From positions 62,001 through 126,000 of the forward strand of contig NZ_FWXI01000010.1 of the NCBI RefSeq assembly GCF_900176355.1: DNA of 64,000 nt, written 5' to 3'. The notes beneath the pieces are model-generated. The model saw only the letters and a list, made by a program, of their open reading frames with translations. It did not search any database and had not been told where the DNA came from. The DNA is from Sporomusa malonica. Its GTDB lineage: Bacteria; Bacillota; Negativicutes; Sporomusales; Sporomusaceae. Shown one piece after another: positions 36,405 through 44,612 of the stretch. Position 1 is the first letter of the stretch, and every line of letters begins with the position of its first letter. The position numbers were made by a program, and so were the translations under genes.

Positions 36405-37072
36405 ACAGCCTCACTCCTTTGCATGTTAAGCTGTGATGCGGCTTTGGCTTTGGCCGCAGCTTGCTTATCCTGATATTCGCCGATAACATTAAACATGCCG
36501 ATCATCAGCCCGATTACCAGGAACGCACCAGGCGCAAGAATTATAATCATAGGGCCGTCATATGACTGGGGAAACACCTGCATAACCATTGAAGTACCAC
36601 TCAGGATTGTGCCAGTCCCAAACAATTCGCGAAAAGCACCGATAAACAACATAGCCAGAGCAAAACCAGCACCCATACCCAAACCATCAACAGCAGAAGA
36701 TATTACGTCATTTTTCATAGCAAACACTTCAGCACGAGCCAGGATGATAGCAAATACCACCACTAGTTCGAGGTAAAGGCCTAATTCTTTATAAACGGCG
36801 GGGGCATAGGCTTCAAGAACCAAGATTGTTAAAGTAACAATGGTAGCTATGATAGTGATAAACATAGGTACACGAACTTTAGGATTAACAAAGTTTTTAA
36901 CAAGCGAAACAACTATATTGTTGACAGTAATAACTGCCATAACTGCAAACCCCATGCCTAAGGCATTAAATACTGTAGCAGTAACCGCCAGCGCCGGACA
37001 AAGGCTTAACGCGAGGCGGAATATGGGGTTCATTTCAAAAATACCTTTTTTAAATATTTCCCAGTAATTCAT
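36401..37072 (-). CDS. rnfE: Rnf complex subunit RnfE
   Basis: About 223 residues, six helices (KKGIFEMNPIFRLALSLCP and DGLGMGAGFALAMLFIGAFRELFGTG are diagnostic). It is the pseudo-symmetric partner of RnfA. The C-terminus carries an extra Ala/Gln-rich helix. I start at ATG 37072 instead of the upstream in-frame GTG. Confidence 0.95.
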   Translation of the reverse strand: MNYWEIFKKGIFEMNPIFRLALSLCPALAVTATVFNALGMGFAVMAVITVNNIVVSLVKNFVNPKVRVPMFITIIATIVTLTILVLEAYAPAVYKELGLYLELVVVFAIILARAEVFAMKNDVISSAVDGLGMGAGFALAMLFIGAFRELFGTGTILSGTSMVMQVFPQSYDGPMIIILAPGAFLVIGLMIGMFNVIGEYQDKQAAAKAKAASQLNMQRSEAV

Positions 37073-37083
37073 ATTCACACACC

Positions 37084-37665
37084 TCACTTCTTCTGGCTGG
37101 CCGCATATGCGGCAACGGCTTCTACAGCTTCTCGCACGCCGTTAGTAACGGCCCGGGAGGTAATCGTTGCGCCAGTCAGCGCCTGGATGTTTTTATCTGT
37201 GGGAACTTTGACTACTTCCATGTCTTTTGGATCTTTGTTGGCAAACTGTTTCCGAAACTTATCTCCCACCATCTTATCGCCCAATCCAGGAGTCTCAGCA
37301 TGTTTTAAAACCTTAAAGTCAATTGCCTTACCGTCGGTTGTCACACCGGCAAGCATGTCAATCTTACCAGCATACCCTTTACCACTGGCAGGTACTACAT
37401 AAGCAATCACTTTACCGCCTTTTATCCCTGCATACCAACCTTCTTTGCCATCAACAGCTTTAAAGGATTCGGCATCTTTAACAAGTTCTTTCATTGCATC
37501 ATTTTTGGCTTTGACGCGTTGTTCAGCCGCAACTGGTTCAGTGATCGCGTATGCCCCAGCAATGATGACCCCTGAAATAAAACAGGTTATGGCTAGGCTC
37601 ATAGTAATTTTAAAGATACCATTATTTTTATCGTCATGTGCGTGTGCATCATGTGACATGGTCAT
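37084..37665 (-). CDS. rnfG: Rnf complex subunit RnfG (covalent FMN)
   Basis: 193 residues: a His/Asp-rich N-terminus (SHDAHAHDD), one membrane helix (about 20-42) and an extracytoplasmic FMN-binding domain. The attachment motif is LTGATITSRAV near residue 165, where the second Thr carries phosphodiester-linked FMN in homologues. It follows rnfD without a gap. Confidence 0.95.
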   Translation of the reverse strand: MTMSHDAHAHDDKNNGIFKITMSLAITCFISGVIIAGAYAITEPVAAEQRVKAKNDAMKELVKDAESFKAVDGKEGWYAGIKGGKVIAYVVPASGKGYAGKIDMLAGVTTDGKAIDFKVLKHAETPGLGDKMVGDKFRKQFANKDPKDMEVVKVPTDKNIQALTGATITSRAVTNGVREAVEAVAAYAASQKK

Positions 37666-38640
37666 TTACCTCCTTGCCCCAAATTTTGCAGGCTTAACCA
37701 AAAGGTCGATCAGCGGCGTTACACAGTTCATGAGTAGAATTGCGTAGCAAACCCCTTCAGGATAACCGCCCAATAAACGGATTAACACTGTAAGACAGCC
37801 TGCGCCTACGGCAAAAATGATTTGACCTTTAACAGTAATGGGGATGGTCACCATGTCGGTAGCCATATAAAATGCACCCAGAATAAGTCCACCTGACATC
37901 ATATGCATGATAGGATCATGACCAAATGCAGCCGTTAAAACACCAACAGTACCAATCATAAATACCGGAATCTGCCATTTGATATAGCCACGATAAATAA
38001 GGAATAGTCCGCCGAGAATTAAGAGCAGCGCTGAGGTCTCGCCCATACTACCGCTGCGGGAGCCGATAAAGAGGGCTTTGTACATTTCAACTTTGTCACC
38101 AAAAATAGCAACAAGTTTTTCATAGCCCTGCAGTTTCAAAATACCAAGAGGAGTAGCCGAAGTAACTCCATCCAATTTACTCGTCATCTCGGGCCAGGTA
38201 GTCATGGCCACCGGCCAGGAAGCTAATAGAATTGCCCGACCAACAAGCGCCGGATTAAAGATATTGTAGCCAAGGCCGCCCATAGTGTGCTTGGCTACAG
38301 CAATTGCTGCCACAGTACCAAACACTGGCATATACCAAGGTAAAGTCGCCGGAATGTTCATGGCCAGTAAGAGTCCAGTCAAAAAGGCACTGCCATCATT
38401 GATAGTAATTGGTTTGTTCTGCCACTTCTGAATAAGATATTCTGTAGCCATGGCCACCAGAATACAGATAACCATGGTCGTCAAGGCTGGCATACCAAAA
38501 CGGTACACCGAGAACAAAGCCGCCGGTGCTAATGCCAGATTAACTGCCCACATAATCTTAGCGATAGATTCGTCGCACCTGATGTGCGGTGATGCCGAAA
38601 CTGTTAAGGTACCAACGTCCAGTTTTACTTCTGCGCTCAT
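37666..38640 (-). CDS. rnfD: Rnf complex subunit RnfD (covalent FMN)
   Basis: 324 residues with about ten helices. INDGSAFLTGLLLAMNIPA and MGGLGYNIFNPALVGRA are family blocks. The FMN attachment Thr is in DGVTSATPLG near residue 158. ATG 38640, behind GGAGGTG, is preferred over the in-frame start three codons earlier. Confidence 0.95.
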   Translation of the reverse strand: MSAEVKLDVGTLTVSASPHIRCDESIAKIMWAVNLALAPAALFSVYRFGMPALTTMVICILVAMATEYLIQKWQNKPITINDGSAFLTGLLLAMNIPATLPWYMPVFGTVAAIAVAKHTMGGLGYNIFNPALVGRAILLASWPVAMTTWPEMTSKLDGVTSATPLGILKLQGYEKLVAIFGDKVEMYKALFIGSRSGSMGETSALLLILGGLFLIYRGYIKWQIPVFMIGTVGVLTAAFGHDPIMHMMSGGLILGAFYMATDMVTIPITVKGQIIFAVGAGCLTVLIRLLGGYPEGVCYAILLMNCVTPLIDLLVKPAKFGARR

Positions 38641-38652
38641 ACCGCCCACCTC

Positions 38653-39978
38653 CTATTTCTTTTGTGCAGCCGCAGCTGCTGCGTTTTGTGCTTTTGATAA
38701 TTTAACATAATGAACAATATTACGTTTAGCCGGACATACATATACACAGGAACCACACTCTACGCAGTCAAGCAGGTCATATTCTTCCTTCGCTTTGGCA
38801 AATACGCCGCGTTCACCAAGAATACTCAACATACTTGGTACAAGTCCCATTGGACAGGCATCAACGCAGCGACCACAGCGGATACAGGGTTGTTCTGGGC
38901 CCATATTGACATCAGAAGCACTGAGTGCCAGAATACCAGACGTACCTTTGATTACAGGTACATCAAGAGTACGTTGCGCCATACCCATCATCGGGCCACC
39001 CATAATTACTTTAACCGGCTGATCTTTAAAGCCACCACACATTGCTACAGCTTGAGCAAAGGTTGCCCCTACTCTTAGCAAAATATTTTTCGGCTCAGCG
39101 ATGGCACCGCCAGTGACAGTAGCAACGCGTTCAATAAGAGGAATTCCTTTTTCAACAGCATCAGCCATGGCTACAAGAGTACCTACGTTTTGTACAACAG
39201 CGCCTACGTCCATAGGCAGTCCGCCGGAAGGAACTTCCCTGTCAATGATCACCTTAATCAGGGTCTTTTCAGCGCCCTGAGGATATTTAGTCTTAAGCGG
39301 AACTACCTCAATGCTAGAGCCAGCACAGGCTTTGCGCATGACATCAATAGCATCAGGTTTATTTTCTTCAATTCCGATATAGCCCTTATTAACACCGAGA
39401 ATCTTCATGGCAATTTTCATACCAGTAATTATACGTTCGGTTTGTTCAAGCATGACTCTATGGTCGGCAGTCAGGTACGGCTCGCACTCTGCCCCATTTA
39501 AGATAAAAGAATCTATGGGTTTTTCTGCCGGCGGTGACATTTTTACATGGGTCGGGAAGGTTGCGCCACCCATGCCCACAATACCTGCCAGACGGACAAG
39601 CTCTTTAAGTTCTTTAGTGTCAATTGACTGCCAATCACGGCTCAGCGGCAAACCAGGAACCCACTCATCCTGACCATCGCTTTCAATGACAACTGCCTGA
39701 CAAGTGCCAAAAACCGGATGAGGGTATTCGGCAATTTCAACAACTTTTCCTGAGGTTGAGGCATGAATAGGACTGGCGACAAAGGCTTGGGCCTCAGCTA
39801 CTACCTGTCCTTTCTTGACCAAATCGCCCACCTTGACTACCGGTGCGCAAGGCGCGCCCAGATGCTGCCTGGTAGGAATGATGACTTTTTGCGGTAATGG
39901 TGCCACTTCTATCGATTTGGCAGCCGTATACCGTTTGCGGTCGTCGGGATGTACTCCCCCGCGAAAGCTTTTTGCCAT
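38653..39978 (-). CDS. rnfC: Rnf complex subunit RnfC (NADH/FMN and 2[4Fe-4S])
   Basis: 441 residues. The N-terminal barrel-like region (RGGVHPDDRKRYTAAKSIE) is followed by the Rossmann/NADH-FMN domain (GIVGMGGATFPTHVKM, LNGAECEPYLTADHRVM), an SLBB segment (about 265-340) and two [4Fe-4S] clusters (CIRCGRCVDACPMGL and CVECGSCVYVCPAKRN). It is the NAD+-reducing subunit. The C-terminus ends in an Ala-rich tail. Confidence 0.96.
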   Translation of the reverse strand: MAKSFRGGVHPDDRKRYTAAKSIEVAPLPQKVIIPTRQHLGAPCAPVVKVGDLVKKGQVVAEAQAFVASPIHASTSGKVVEIAEYPHPVFGTCQAVVIESDGQDEWVPGLPLSRDWQSIDTKELKELVRLAGIVGMGGATFPTHVKMSPPAEKPIDSFILNGAECEPYLTADHRVMLEQTERIITGMKIAMKILGVNKGYIGIEENKPDAIDVMRKACAGSSIEVVPLKTKYPQGAEKTLIKVIIDREVPSGGLPMDVGAVVQNVGTLVAMADAVEKGIPLIERVATVTGGAIAEPKNILLRVGATFAQAVAMCGGFKDQPVKVIMGGPMMGMAQRTLDVPVIKGTSGILALSASDVNMGPEQPCIRCGRCVDACPMGLVPSMLSILGERGVFAKAKEEYDLLDCVECGSCVYVCPAKRNIVHYVKLSKAQNAAAAAAQKK

Positions 39979-40028
39979 ACTTTCACTCCTTTTGCTTGGT
40001 GCAGTTTAATCGCCTATCAAAGCCTGGC

Positions 40029-40448
40029 TCATGACAAAATACGGATAATGACTGGTTTCATTTTGTCATCAGTTTTGGCATTGCGATCATAATACCTGAC
40101 ATACATAATAGACAAACCAAAGGCTGCAAAGCCGCCACCAATCTGATACCACAGTGGATTTGCCACCTGATGGAGATCGGTAAAATAAGTAGCAACAAAT
40201 GCTCCACCAACAGCTGCGATGAGCGGCAACATATATACAACAAAAGCCGCTCTGAGCATATTTGCTTCCTTGATTTCAATAACTACTCGCTGGCCTCTTT
40301 GGGCCCCCACCGGATTGAGAACTTCGGCCACGATGGCTTCATTGCCTGCGCATGTTCCACAGTTTTCACAATCACTATGCCGACTTGCTTTTACTTTGGC
40401 CATTCCATCGTAGACTTCTAATACTATGCCTTCCTGCTCTTTGTCCAG
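40029..40448 (-). CDS. RseC-like protein, probable CTG start
   Basis: 139 residues if started at CTG 40448. The RseC/SoxR-reducing family has an N-terminal domain with a Cys cluster (SDCENCGTCAG) and two membrane helices (FVVYMLPLIAAVGGAFVATY and YQIGGGFAAFGLSIMYV). Starting at the first ATG (40403) would remove the conserved first beta strand; the in-frame upstream codons read EGIVLEVYDGMAKVKA, exactly what the family needs. AAGGGGGG sits seven bases before the CTG. It is the first gene of the rnf operon. Homologues are proposed to help keep iron-sulfur or redox proteins reduced. Confidence 0.85.
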   Translation of the reverse strand: MDKEQEGIVLEVYDGMAKVKASRHSDCENCGTCAGNEAIVAEVLNPVGAQRGQRVVIEIKEANMLRAAFVVYMLPLIAAVGGAFVATYFTDLHQVANPLWYQIGGGFAAFGLSIMYVRYYDRNAKTDDKMKPVIIRILS

Positions 40449-40646
40449 TGTTATTCCCCCCTTCGCAGGATTAGGTAAATAAAATAATTAAATTCTTGCT
40501 GAAAACGGATTAATATATTCGCCTAAAATAGTTGATTACCTTCAATTTGGCACAAATTACTTTTTTCACTTTTTCGACAAAATACCGCATTCGGTATATT
40601 TGAAAAATTCCAACTGTAATTACAATACCAGATTTTCAAAAAAATT
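40449..40646 (-). promoter_or_regulatory. 5' leader of the rnf operon with inverted repeats
   Basis: This ~190-nt gene-free leader follows the candidate promoter. Two inverted repeats stand out: ATACCG-CATT-CGGTAT at 40582-40597, and a 40-bp symmetrical element at 40600-40639 built from TTGAAAA (40600-40606), the palindrome TGTAATTACA (40615-40624) and TTTTCAA (40633-40639), with the arms equidistant from the centre. They could be a protein operator or transcript hairpins. Confidence 0.5.
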
Positions 40647-40675
40647 ACTATAGTTTTTTGTGAAATTTTGTACAA
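40647..40675 (-). promoter_or_regulatory. Candidate rnf promoter with overlapping Rex-like operator
   Basis: On the minus strand TTGTAC (40675-40670) and TATAGT (40652-40647) are 17 bases apart. Overlapping the -35 box and spacer, the plus strand reads TTGTGAAATTTTGTACAA (40658-40675). The left half is the exact Rex half-site TTGTGAA, and the right half TGTACAA differs at two positions from TTCACAA, with the correct four-base centre. A rex gene is present at 55543-56184. Confidence 0.5.
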
Positions 40676-40705
40676 AATCTCTAATAAATTACATACCTTA
40701 TTATA

Positions 40706-40752
40706 AAAAAACCATTCCTCAGCATCATTTGTAATGTTGGGAATGGTTTTTG
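40706..40752 (-). terminator. Terminator after the PH-like membrane protein gene
   Basis: AAAACCATTCC and GGAATGGTTTT form the base of a long hairpin with an inner CAGCAT/ATGTTG stem; T-runs flank both sides, so it may work in both directions. It isolates the rnf operon from the upstream gene. The ~80 bases between it and that gene hold nothing else I can identify. Confidence 0.8.
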
Positions 40753-40834
40753 CTAATACAATTATATATAATTTTACGAATTAATCAAATTTTAATTATT
40801 GGCATCTATTGTAATTTCTACCATCAGTATTATC

Positions 40835-41380
40835 TCAATCTTTTTCTTTACTCAATACATCTCTAATAACTTGCTCCTCAGGAATCATAACCTTATCTGG
40901 TAACTTTGACTGCAACGCCGCCAATAACTTGTCACCTGGTTTAAAATAAAAACGTCTATTTTGTGTTTTCCCCTTATTGTCAGATACAGAATAAGCTAAT
41001 GTCCATACATCCCGCGCATCAAGCGCTGAATTAAAACGGTAAGTGCGACGAAATTTGAGTACGCCGATAAGCTGAGGTTTATAACGATATACCCCAAAAA
41101 TATCGCGATACGGCACTTCATGGCTTATACTGCCTAACAAGCCGCGTTTGGTAAGTCTAAGAACTTTTTTATCCATTTCGTAGGTATACTTGGCTGTCAT
41201 GCGCTCGACTAGCACAAATAGAATCATGGATGCAGCCATGATTTCCAATGGTTGAAACAGGTTTAGAACAAACCATTTGTACAGTGAAAAAATGGCAAGA
41301 GCCGCAAAGGCCGTTATGGCTATTGTCATCACAATAAAGTTTTTTTTGCTGGCCTCAGATTGTACTACTACTTTTTCCAA
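40835..41380 (-). CDS. Two-helix membrane protein with bacterial PH-like domain (hypothetical)
   Basis: 181 residues. Two hydrophobic helices (about 15-33 and 43-60) are followed by a beta-rich soluble region (KVLRLTKRGLLGSISHEVPYRDIFGVYRY...) resembling bPH domains of the YdbS/YcxB kind. Nothing assigns a function. It lies between the R2 repeat and the rnf terminator and seems monocistronic. Confidence 0.65.
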   Translation of the reverse strand: MEKVVVQSEASKKNFIVMTIAITAFAALAIFSLYKWFVLNLFQPLEIMAASMILFVLVERMTAKYTYEMDKKVLRLTKRGLLGSISHEVPYRDIFGVYRYKPQLIGVLKFRRTYRFNSALDARDVWTLAYSVSDNKGKTQNRRFYFKPGDKLLAALQSKLPDKVMIPEEQVIRDVLSKEKD

Positions 41381-41414
41381 CTTAACCGAATCCTCCGTAA
41401 AAACTTTTGTTTTT

Positions 41415-41560
41415 TCTATAAAGTAGACTTAGCTTCAGATGGGGTTTTAACCCCACCTGAGGTTAGTCGCCCTTATCCAGGGACTTAGCCGCTCTTTAAC
41501 TCCCACTTGTATACCCTAAAGGGCACAGGAAAGTGGAGTCTTAGAGCGGGTTAGTCATCG
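41415..41560 (-). mobile_element. R2 repeat, copy 2 (candidate non-autonomous IS200/IS605-type element)
   Basis: About 146 bp, opposite in orientation to copy 1. It shares both ends and the CTTCAGATGGGG/CCCCACCTGAGG hairpin. The second hairpin is expanded here (CCGCTCTTTAACTCCCACTT ... AAGTGGAGTCTTAGAGCGG). It lies upstream of the PH-like gene and downstream of the class III CoA transferase gene. No ORF is inside. Confidence 0.65.
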
Positions 41561-41574
41561 AATAAAGTAATCCT

Positions 41575-42759
41575 TTATATTACTTTATTCTCCTTAAGCT
41601 TGTTGATTTCCTGTATACTTAGCCCTAACAATTCCTGCAAAATTTCTTCAGTATGCTGGCCTAATAGCGGCGCCGGTTTTTCAACCGCCCCGGGAGTATC
41701 TGATAGTTTAATTGGAATTCCTGGCATTTTAACAATACCAGCTGTAGGATGCTTGGTGCTCATAATCATGTCTCTGGCAATGACCTGAGGATCACCAATC
41801 ACTTTATCAATGGTATTAATGGGTCCGCACGGAATACCTGCAGCCTCTAGTGCATCAAGCCAGTCAGCAATGTTTTTATGCACAAAAATACCATCTAAAA
41901 TTCCTTTTAATTGTTGAGCATTTTGCGTACGCAATGCATTTGTTGCAAACAGAGGATCTTTCGCCAGCTCAGGTTTACCTAACAGGGTGCATAATTTTTC
42001 AAACAACTTATCATTACCTGCACCGACAATAACTGAACCATCTTTAGCCGTAAAAGCCTCAAAGGGAGTAATTGACGGATGACGGTTCCCTAACGGAGTA
42101 GGGATGATTCCTGCTACCATATACCTAGCTATGGCATTCTCTAAAACGGCCAACTGACAGTCAAGCATGCCAACATCAATCATTTGACCGTGCCCGCTTT
42201 TTTCCCGGTGATATAACGCCATCTCAATGCCAATTACAGTAAATAAGCCGGCAATAATATCACCAATGGAAGCACCTACCCGAGTAGGCGGCCCCCCTGC
42301 TGGACCGGTAATACTCATAATCCCCCCCATAGCTTGAACAATTACATCATACGCCGGTTTATCCCGGTAAGGGCCGGTTTGTCCAAAACCTGAGCAAGCC
42401 GCATAAATTATGCGTGGATTAACCGCTTTTAACATATTGTAATCAAGACCAAACTTTTCCATAGTCCCAGGGCGGTAGTTTTCTACGACAATGTCAGCCT
42501 TTTCTACCATTTGACGAAATAAAGCACGCGCTCCTGGGTTTTTTAAGTTAAGCGTCATTGAGCGCTTATTGCGATTAAGGCTCATGAAATAAGCACTTTC
42601 TTGCCCGATAAACGGTCCAAACGCCCGAGAATCGTCTCCTATCCCAGGAGGTTCGATTTTAATGACATTAGCCCCAAAATCGGCCAACATCATACCAGCA
42701 TACGGGCCGGCAAGTACCCTTGTCAAATCTAAAACAATTAAATCTTGAAGCGGTTTCAT
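41575..42759 (-). CDS. Class III (CaiB/BaiF) CoA transferase
   Basis: 394 residues. Family landmarks are LDLTRVLAGPYAGMMLADFGANVIKIE, NRNKRSMTLNLKNP, VVENYRPGTMEKFGL and the probable catalytic Asp in IDVGMLDC near residue 195. These enzymes move CoA between carboxylic acids. The context of two dicarboxylate carriers and the succinate pathway suggests a dicarboxylate or related acid, but the substrate is not readable. A terminator between it and the carrier gene suggests it may have its own promoter. Confidence 0.88.
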   Translation of the reverse strand: MKPLQDLIVLDLTRVLAGPYAGMMLADFGANVIKIEPPGIGDDSRAFGPFIGQESAYFMSLNRNKRSMTLNLKNPGARALFRQMVEKADIVVENYRPGTMEKFGLDYNMLKAVNPRIIYAACSGFGQTGPYRDKPAYDVIVQAMGGIMSITGPAGGPPTRVGASIGDIIAGLFTVIGIEMALYHREKSGHGQMIDVGMLDCQLAVLENAIARYMVAGIIPTPLGNRHPSITPFEAFTAKDGSVIVGAGNDKLFEKLCTLLGKPELAKDPLFATNALRTQNAQQLKGILDGIFVHKNIADWLDALEAAGIPCGPINTIDKVIGDPQVIARDMIMSTKHPTAGIVKMPGIPIKLSDTPGAVEKPAPLLGQHTEEILQELLGLSIQEINKLKENKVI

Positions 42760-42887
42760 ATAACCATCCCCCTAGCTCGTAATTTTTACTACATAAATTA
42801 CCAAAAGCTGGTACTTGGGTATGGGAATCTCAACCGAAACTAAAACCTACTTTTCTATTATGCTCTATAAAAAAATACGCAAACATG

Positions 42888-42928
42888 CAATAAAAAACAA
42901 TAGGCCGGGGTAAAATCCCGGCCTATTG
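42888..42928 (-). terminator. Terminator after the second dicarboxylate carrier gene
   Basis: A perfect 12-bp stem CAATAGGCCGGG (42898-42909) with CCCGGCCTATTG (42917-42928), and a T-run on the minus strand. Confidence 0.92.
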
Positions 42929-42939
42929 CACACTTCTAA

Positions 42940-44289
42940 TTAGAAGCCAAGTAATCCGAAGAATACATAGCAGACGATACCACCTACTACCGACATGGCT
43001 AAGCCCCACATTAAGAGATTGCGGAATAGTTTGGCCTTATCTTCATGCTCACCGGCACACGCAATGCACAGCGCGCCAAGAATGGAAAGCGGTGAAGTGT
43101 CAACAAGGTGGGCACCGATGTTAATCGAGGAAATCATGGCAATCGGGTTACCGCCGCCGACTTCTTTAATAAGCCCAGGAACCATTGGCAGGAACATCGG
43201 CATTACAACACCTGAAGAGCTGGAGTAAGCCGACAAAAGACCGGTTACGAAACCAAGAACACCGTTAATGGTAGTCGGATTGGAGATTGCGCCAATCATT
43301 TTTACCATAGCCTTAAGGCCACCAGACTTATCCATAACTTCAATCAATACAGTTACGCCGCACACCATCATAATTACGCCCCATGGAATAACTTTGATGG
43401 CAGCTTTGCTGTCGCCAGAACCAGTCAACATAAGTATGCCGGAAAGGATGAAAGCGACAGTACCGACATTAGATAAGAGATTCATCACTGATTTTGAGAA
43501 CAGCCCCTTGGTTGCAGGCAAACCAGGCAGTACAACTAAGAGGATAAGAATACCAACTGCGGCAAGAGTCAGCCATTGATGCTTATTGAATGGTTCAGGC
43601 TGAGGAGCCAGTTCATCAATGTTAAGAGCCTGGCCGCGTTGCTTTTGAATCCAGGCCCAACCACCAAGTGCAAAGAAACCGCCAATGTTTACTAAACCTT
43701 GCGCAACTTCAGAGTTAAAATGGATTTTCCAGGCCAGACCGCTAAGTTGGTCAGCCGGAATTCCGAGCCCGGAAGCCATTTTGGCAATAATACCGTTAGA
43801 AATAATACCAGTAGGAGCAAAAGGCGAGAAGGCCGCACCGTTAGCTGCGCCGACAACCAATAAAGTCATCAAGAAAGCAGGCATACCAATCCGGGTAGCA
43901 ATTGCCATGGCCACAGGAGCCATCAGGGCAGTACCTGCGATATTACCAGGCCCAATAGTTGTAACAAAAGTTGTAAGTGCAAATACAATCAACGGTACAA
44001 TCGCCGTATTGCCTTTACATAGGCGAACAGAATAGGCTGTTAGTTTTTCCATAGTACCGTTGGTCTGAGCCATACCAAATAAGAAGGTTACCCCAACTAA
44101 AATCATAAACAAACTGGTAGGGAAATAGCCAAGCACCTTTGCGCCTGTAGTTCCTCCCCAGAAACCGCCGACGATTATGGCAAAACCAATGCTAAGAAAA
44201 CCTACGTTAAGATCTTCGTTGACACAGCTGATAATTACAACGATTGCCAATGCAACAATGGACATTATTGCTGCTAGTGAAATATCCAT
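42940..44289 (-). CDS. MatC-like dicarboxylate carrier (second paralog)
   Basis: 449 residues, about twelve helices, of the ion-transporter superfamily. The MatC N-terminal region and two conserved cores (TIGPGNIAGTALMAPVAMAIA, NGAAFSPFAPTGIISNGIIA; and SAYSSSSGVVMPMFLPMVPG, SINIGAHLVDTSPLSILGALC) are clear. It is a close tandem paralog of the gene at 44613. Relatives carry malonate, succinate or malate. Here it probably imports succinate for the adjacent pathway. It has its own upstream gap of 323 bases and its own terminator. Confidence 0.83.
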   Translation of the reverse strand: MDISLAAIMSIVALAIVVIISCVNEDLNVGFLSIGFAIIVGGFWGGTTGAKVLGYFPTSLFMILVGVTFLFGMAQTNGTMEKLTAYSVRLCKGNTAIVPLIVFALTTFVTTIGPGNIAGTALMAPVAMAIATRIGMPAFLMTLLVVGAANGAAFSPFAPTGIISNGIIAKMASGLGIPADQLSGLAWKIHFNSEVAQGLVNIGGFFALGGWAWIQKQRGQALNIDELAPQPEPFNKHQWLTLAAVGILILLVVLPGLPATKGLFSKSVMNLLSNVGTVAFILSGILMLTGSGDSKAAIKVIPWGVIMMVCGVTVLIEVMDKSGGLKAMVKMIGAISNPTTINGVLGFVTGLLSAYSSSSGVVMPMFLPMVPGLIKEVGGGNPIAMISSINIGAHLVDTSPLSILGALCIACAGEHEDKAKLFRNLLMWGLAMSVVGGIVCYVFFGLLGF

Positions 44290-44557
44290 TTACAATTCCT
44301 CCCCGCATCTTGAATTTATTGAAGATATTACTTAGACAAGCCGCGAACTATTTATTATACTATTCCACACTAACCTGAACTCAATACCCCCTTTCACCAA
44401 CAATTTTCTTATTTCACAATTATTAGGTAAATACACACTTATCTGAAAAATTCTGAGTAAAAAAAATTGTATCTTCTACGCCTTATGGTTATTCGACAAT
44501 AAAAGATATAATCCTTTTTGTTCAGACATAATTCGATATTTTTTTCTTTAAATTTGG
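44290..44557 (-). other. Intergenic stretch between the carrier paralogs
   Basis: AT-rich and without an ORF. A weak promoter candidate on the minus strand pairs TTGAGT with TATAAT at a long 19-base spacing just upstream of the second carrier gene. A single perfect Rex half-site (TTGTGAA) occurs near 44415 but has no partner half. Otherwise I see nothing. Confidence 0.4.
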
Positions 44558-44598
44558 CGAAAAATAATAAGACGAAGGAGGGAGAAACCTCCCCCGTC
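44558..44598 (-). terminator. Terminator after the first dicarboxylate carrier gene
   Basis: GACGAAGGAGG (44571-44581) pairs imperfectly with CCTCCCCCGTC (44588-44598), followed on the minus strand by a T-rich tail. Confidence 0.8.
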
Positions 44599-44612
44599 TT
44601 GTTTATTCTAAA

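Noticed and set aside
44400..44430. Rex site upstream of the second dicarboxylate carrier
   Set aside because: Only one half-site (TTGTGAA) is present; the partner half at the required spacing is missing.
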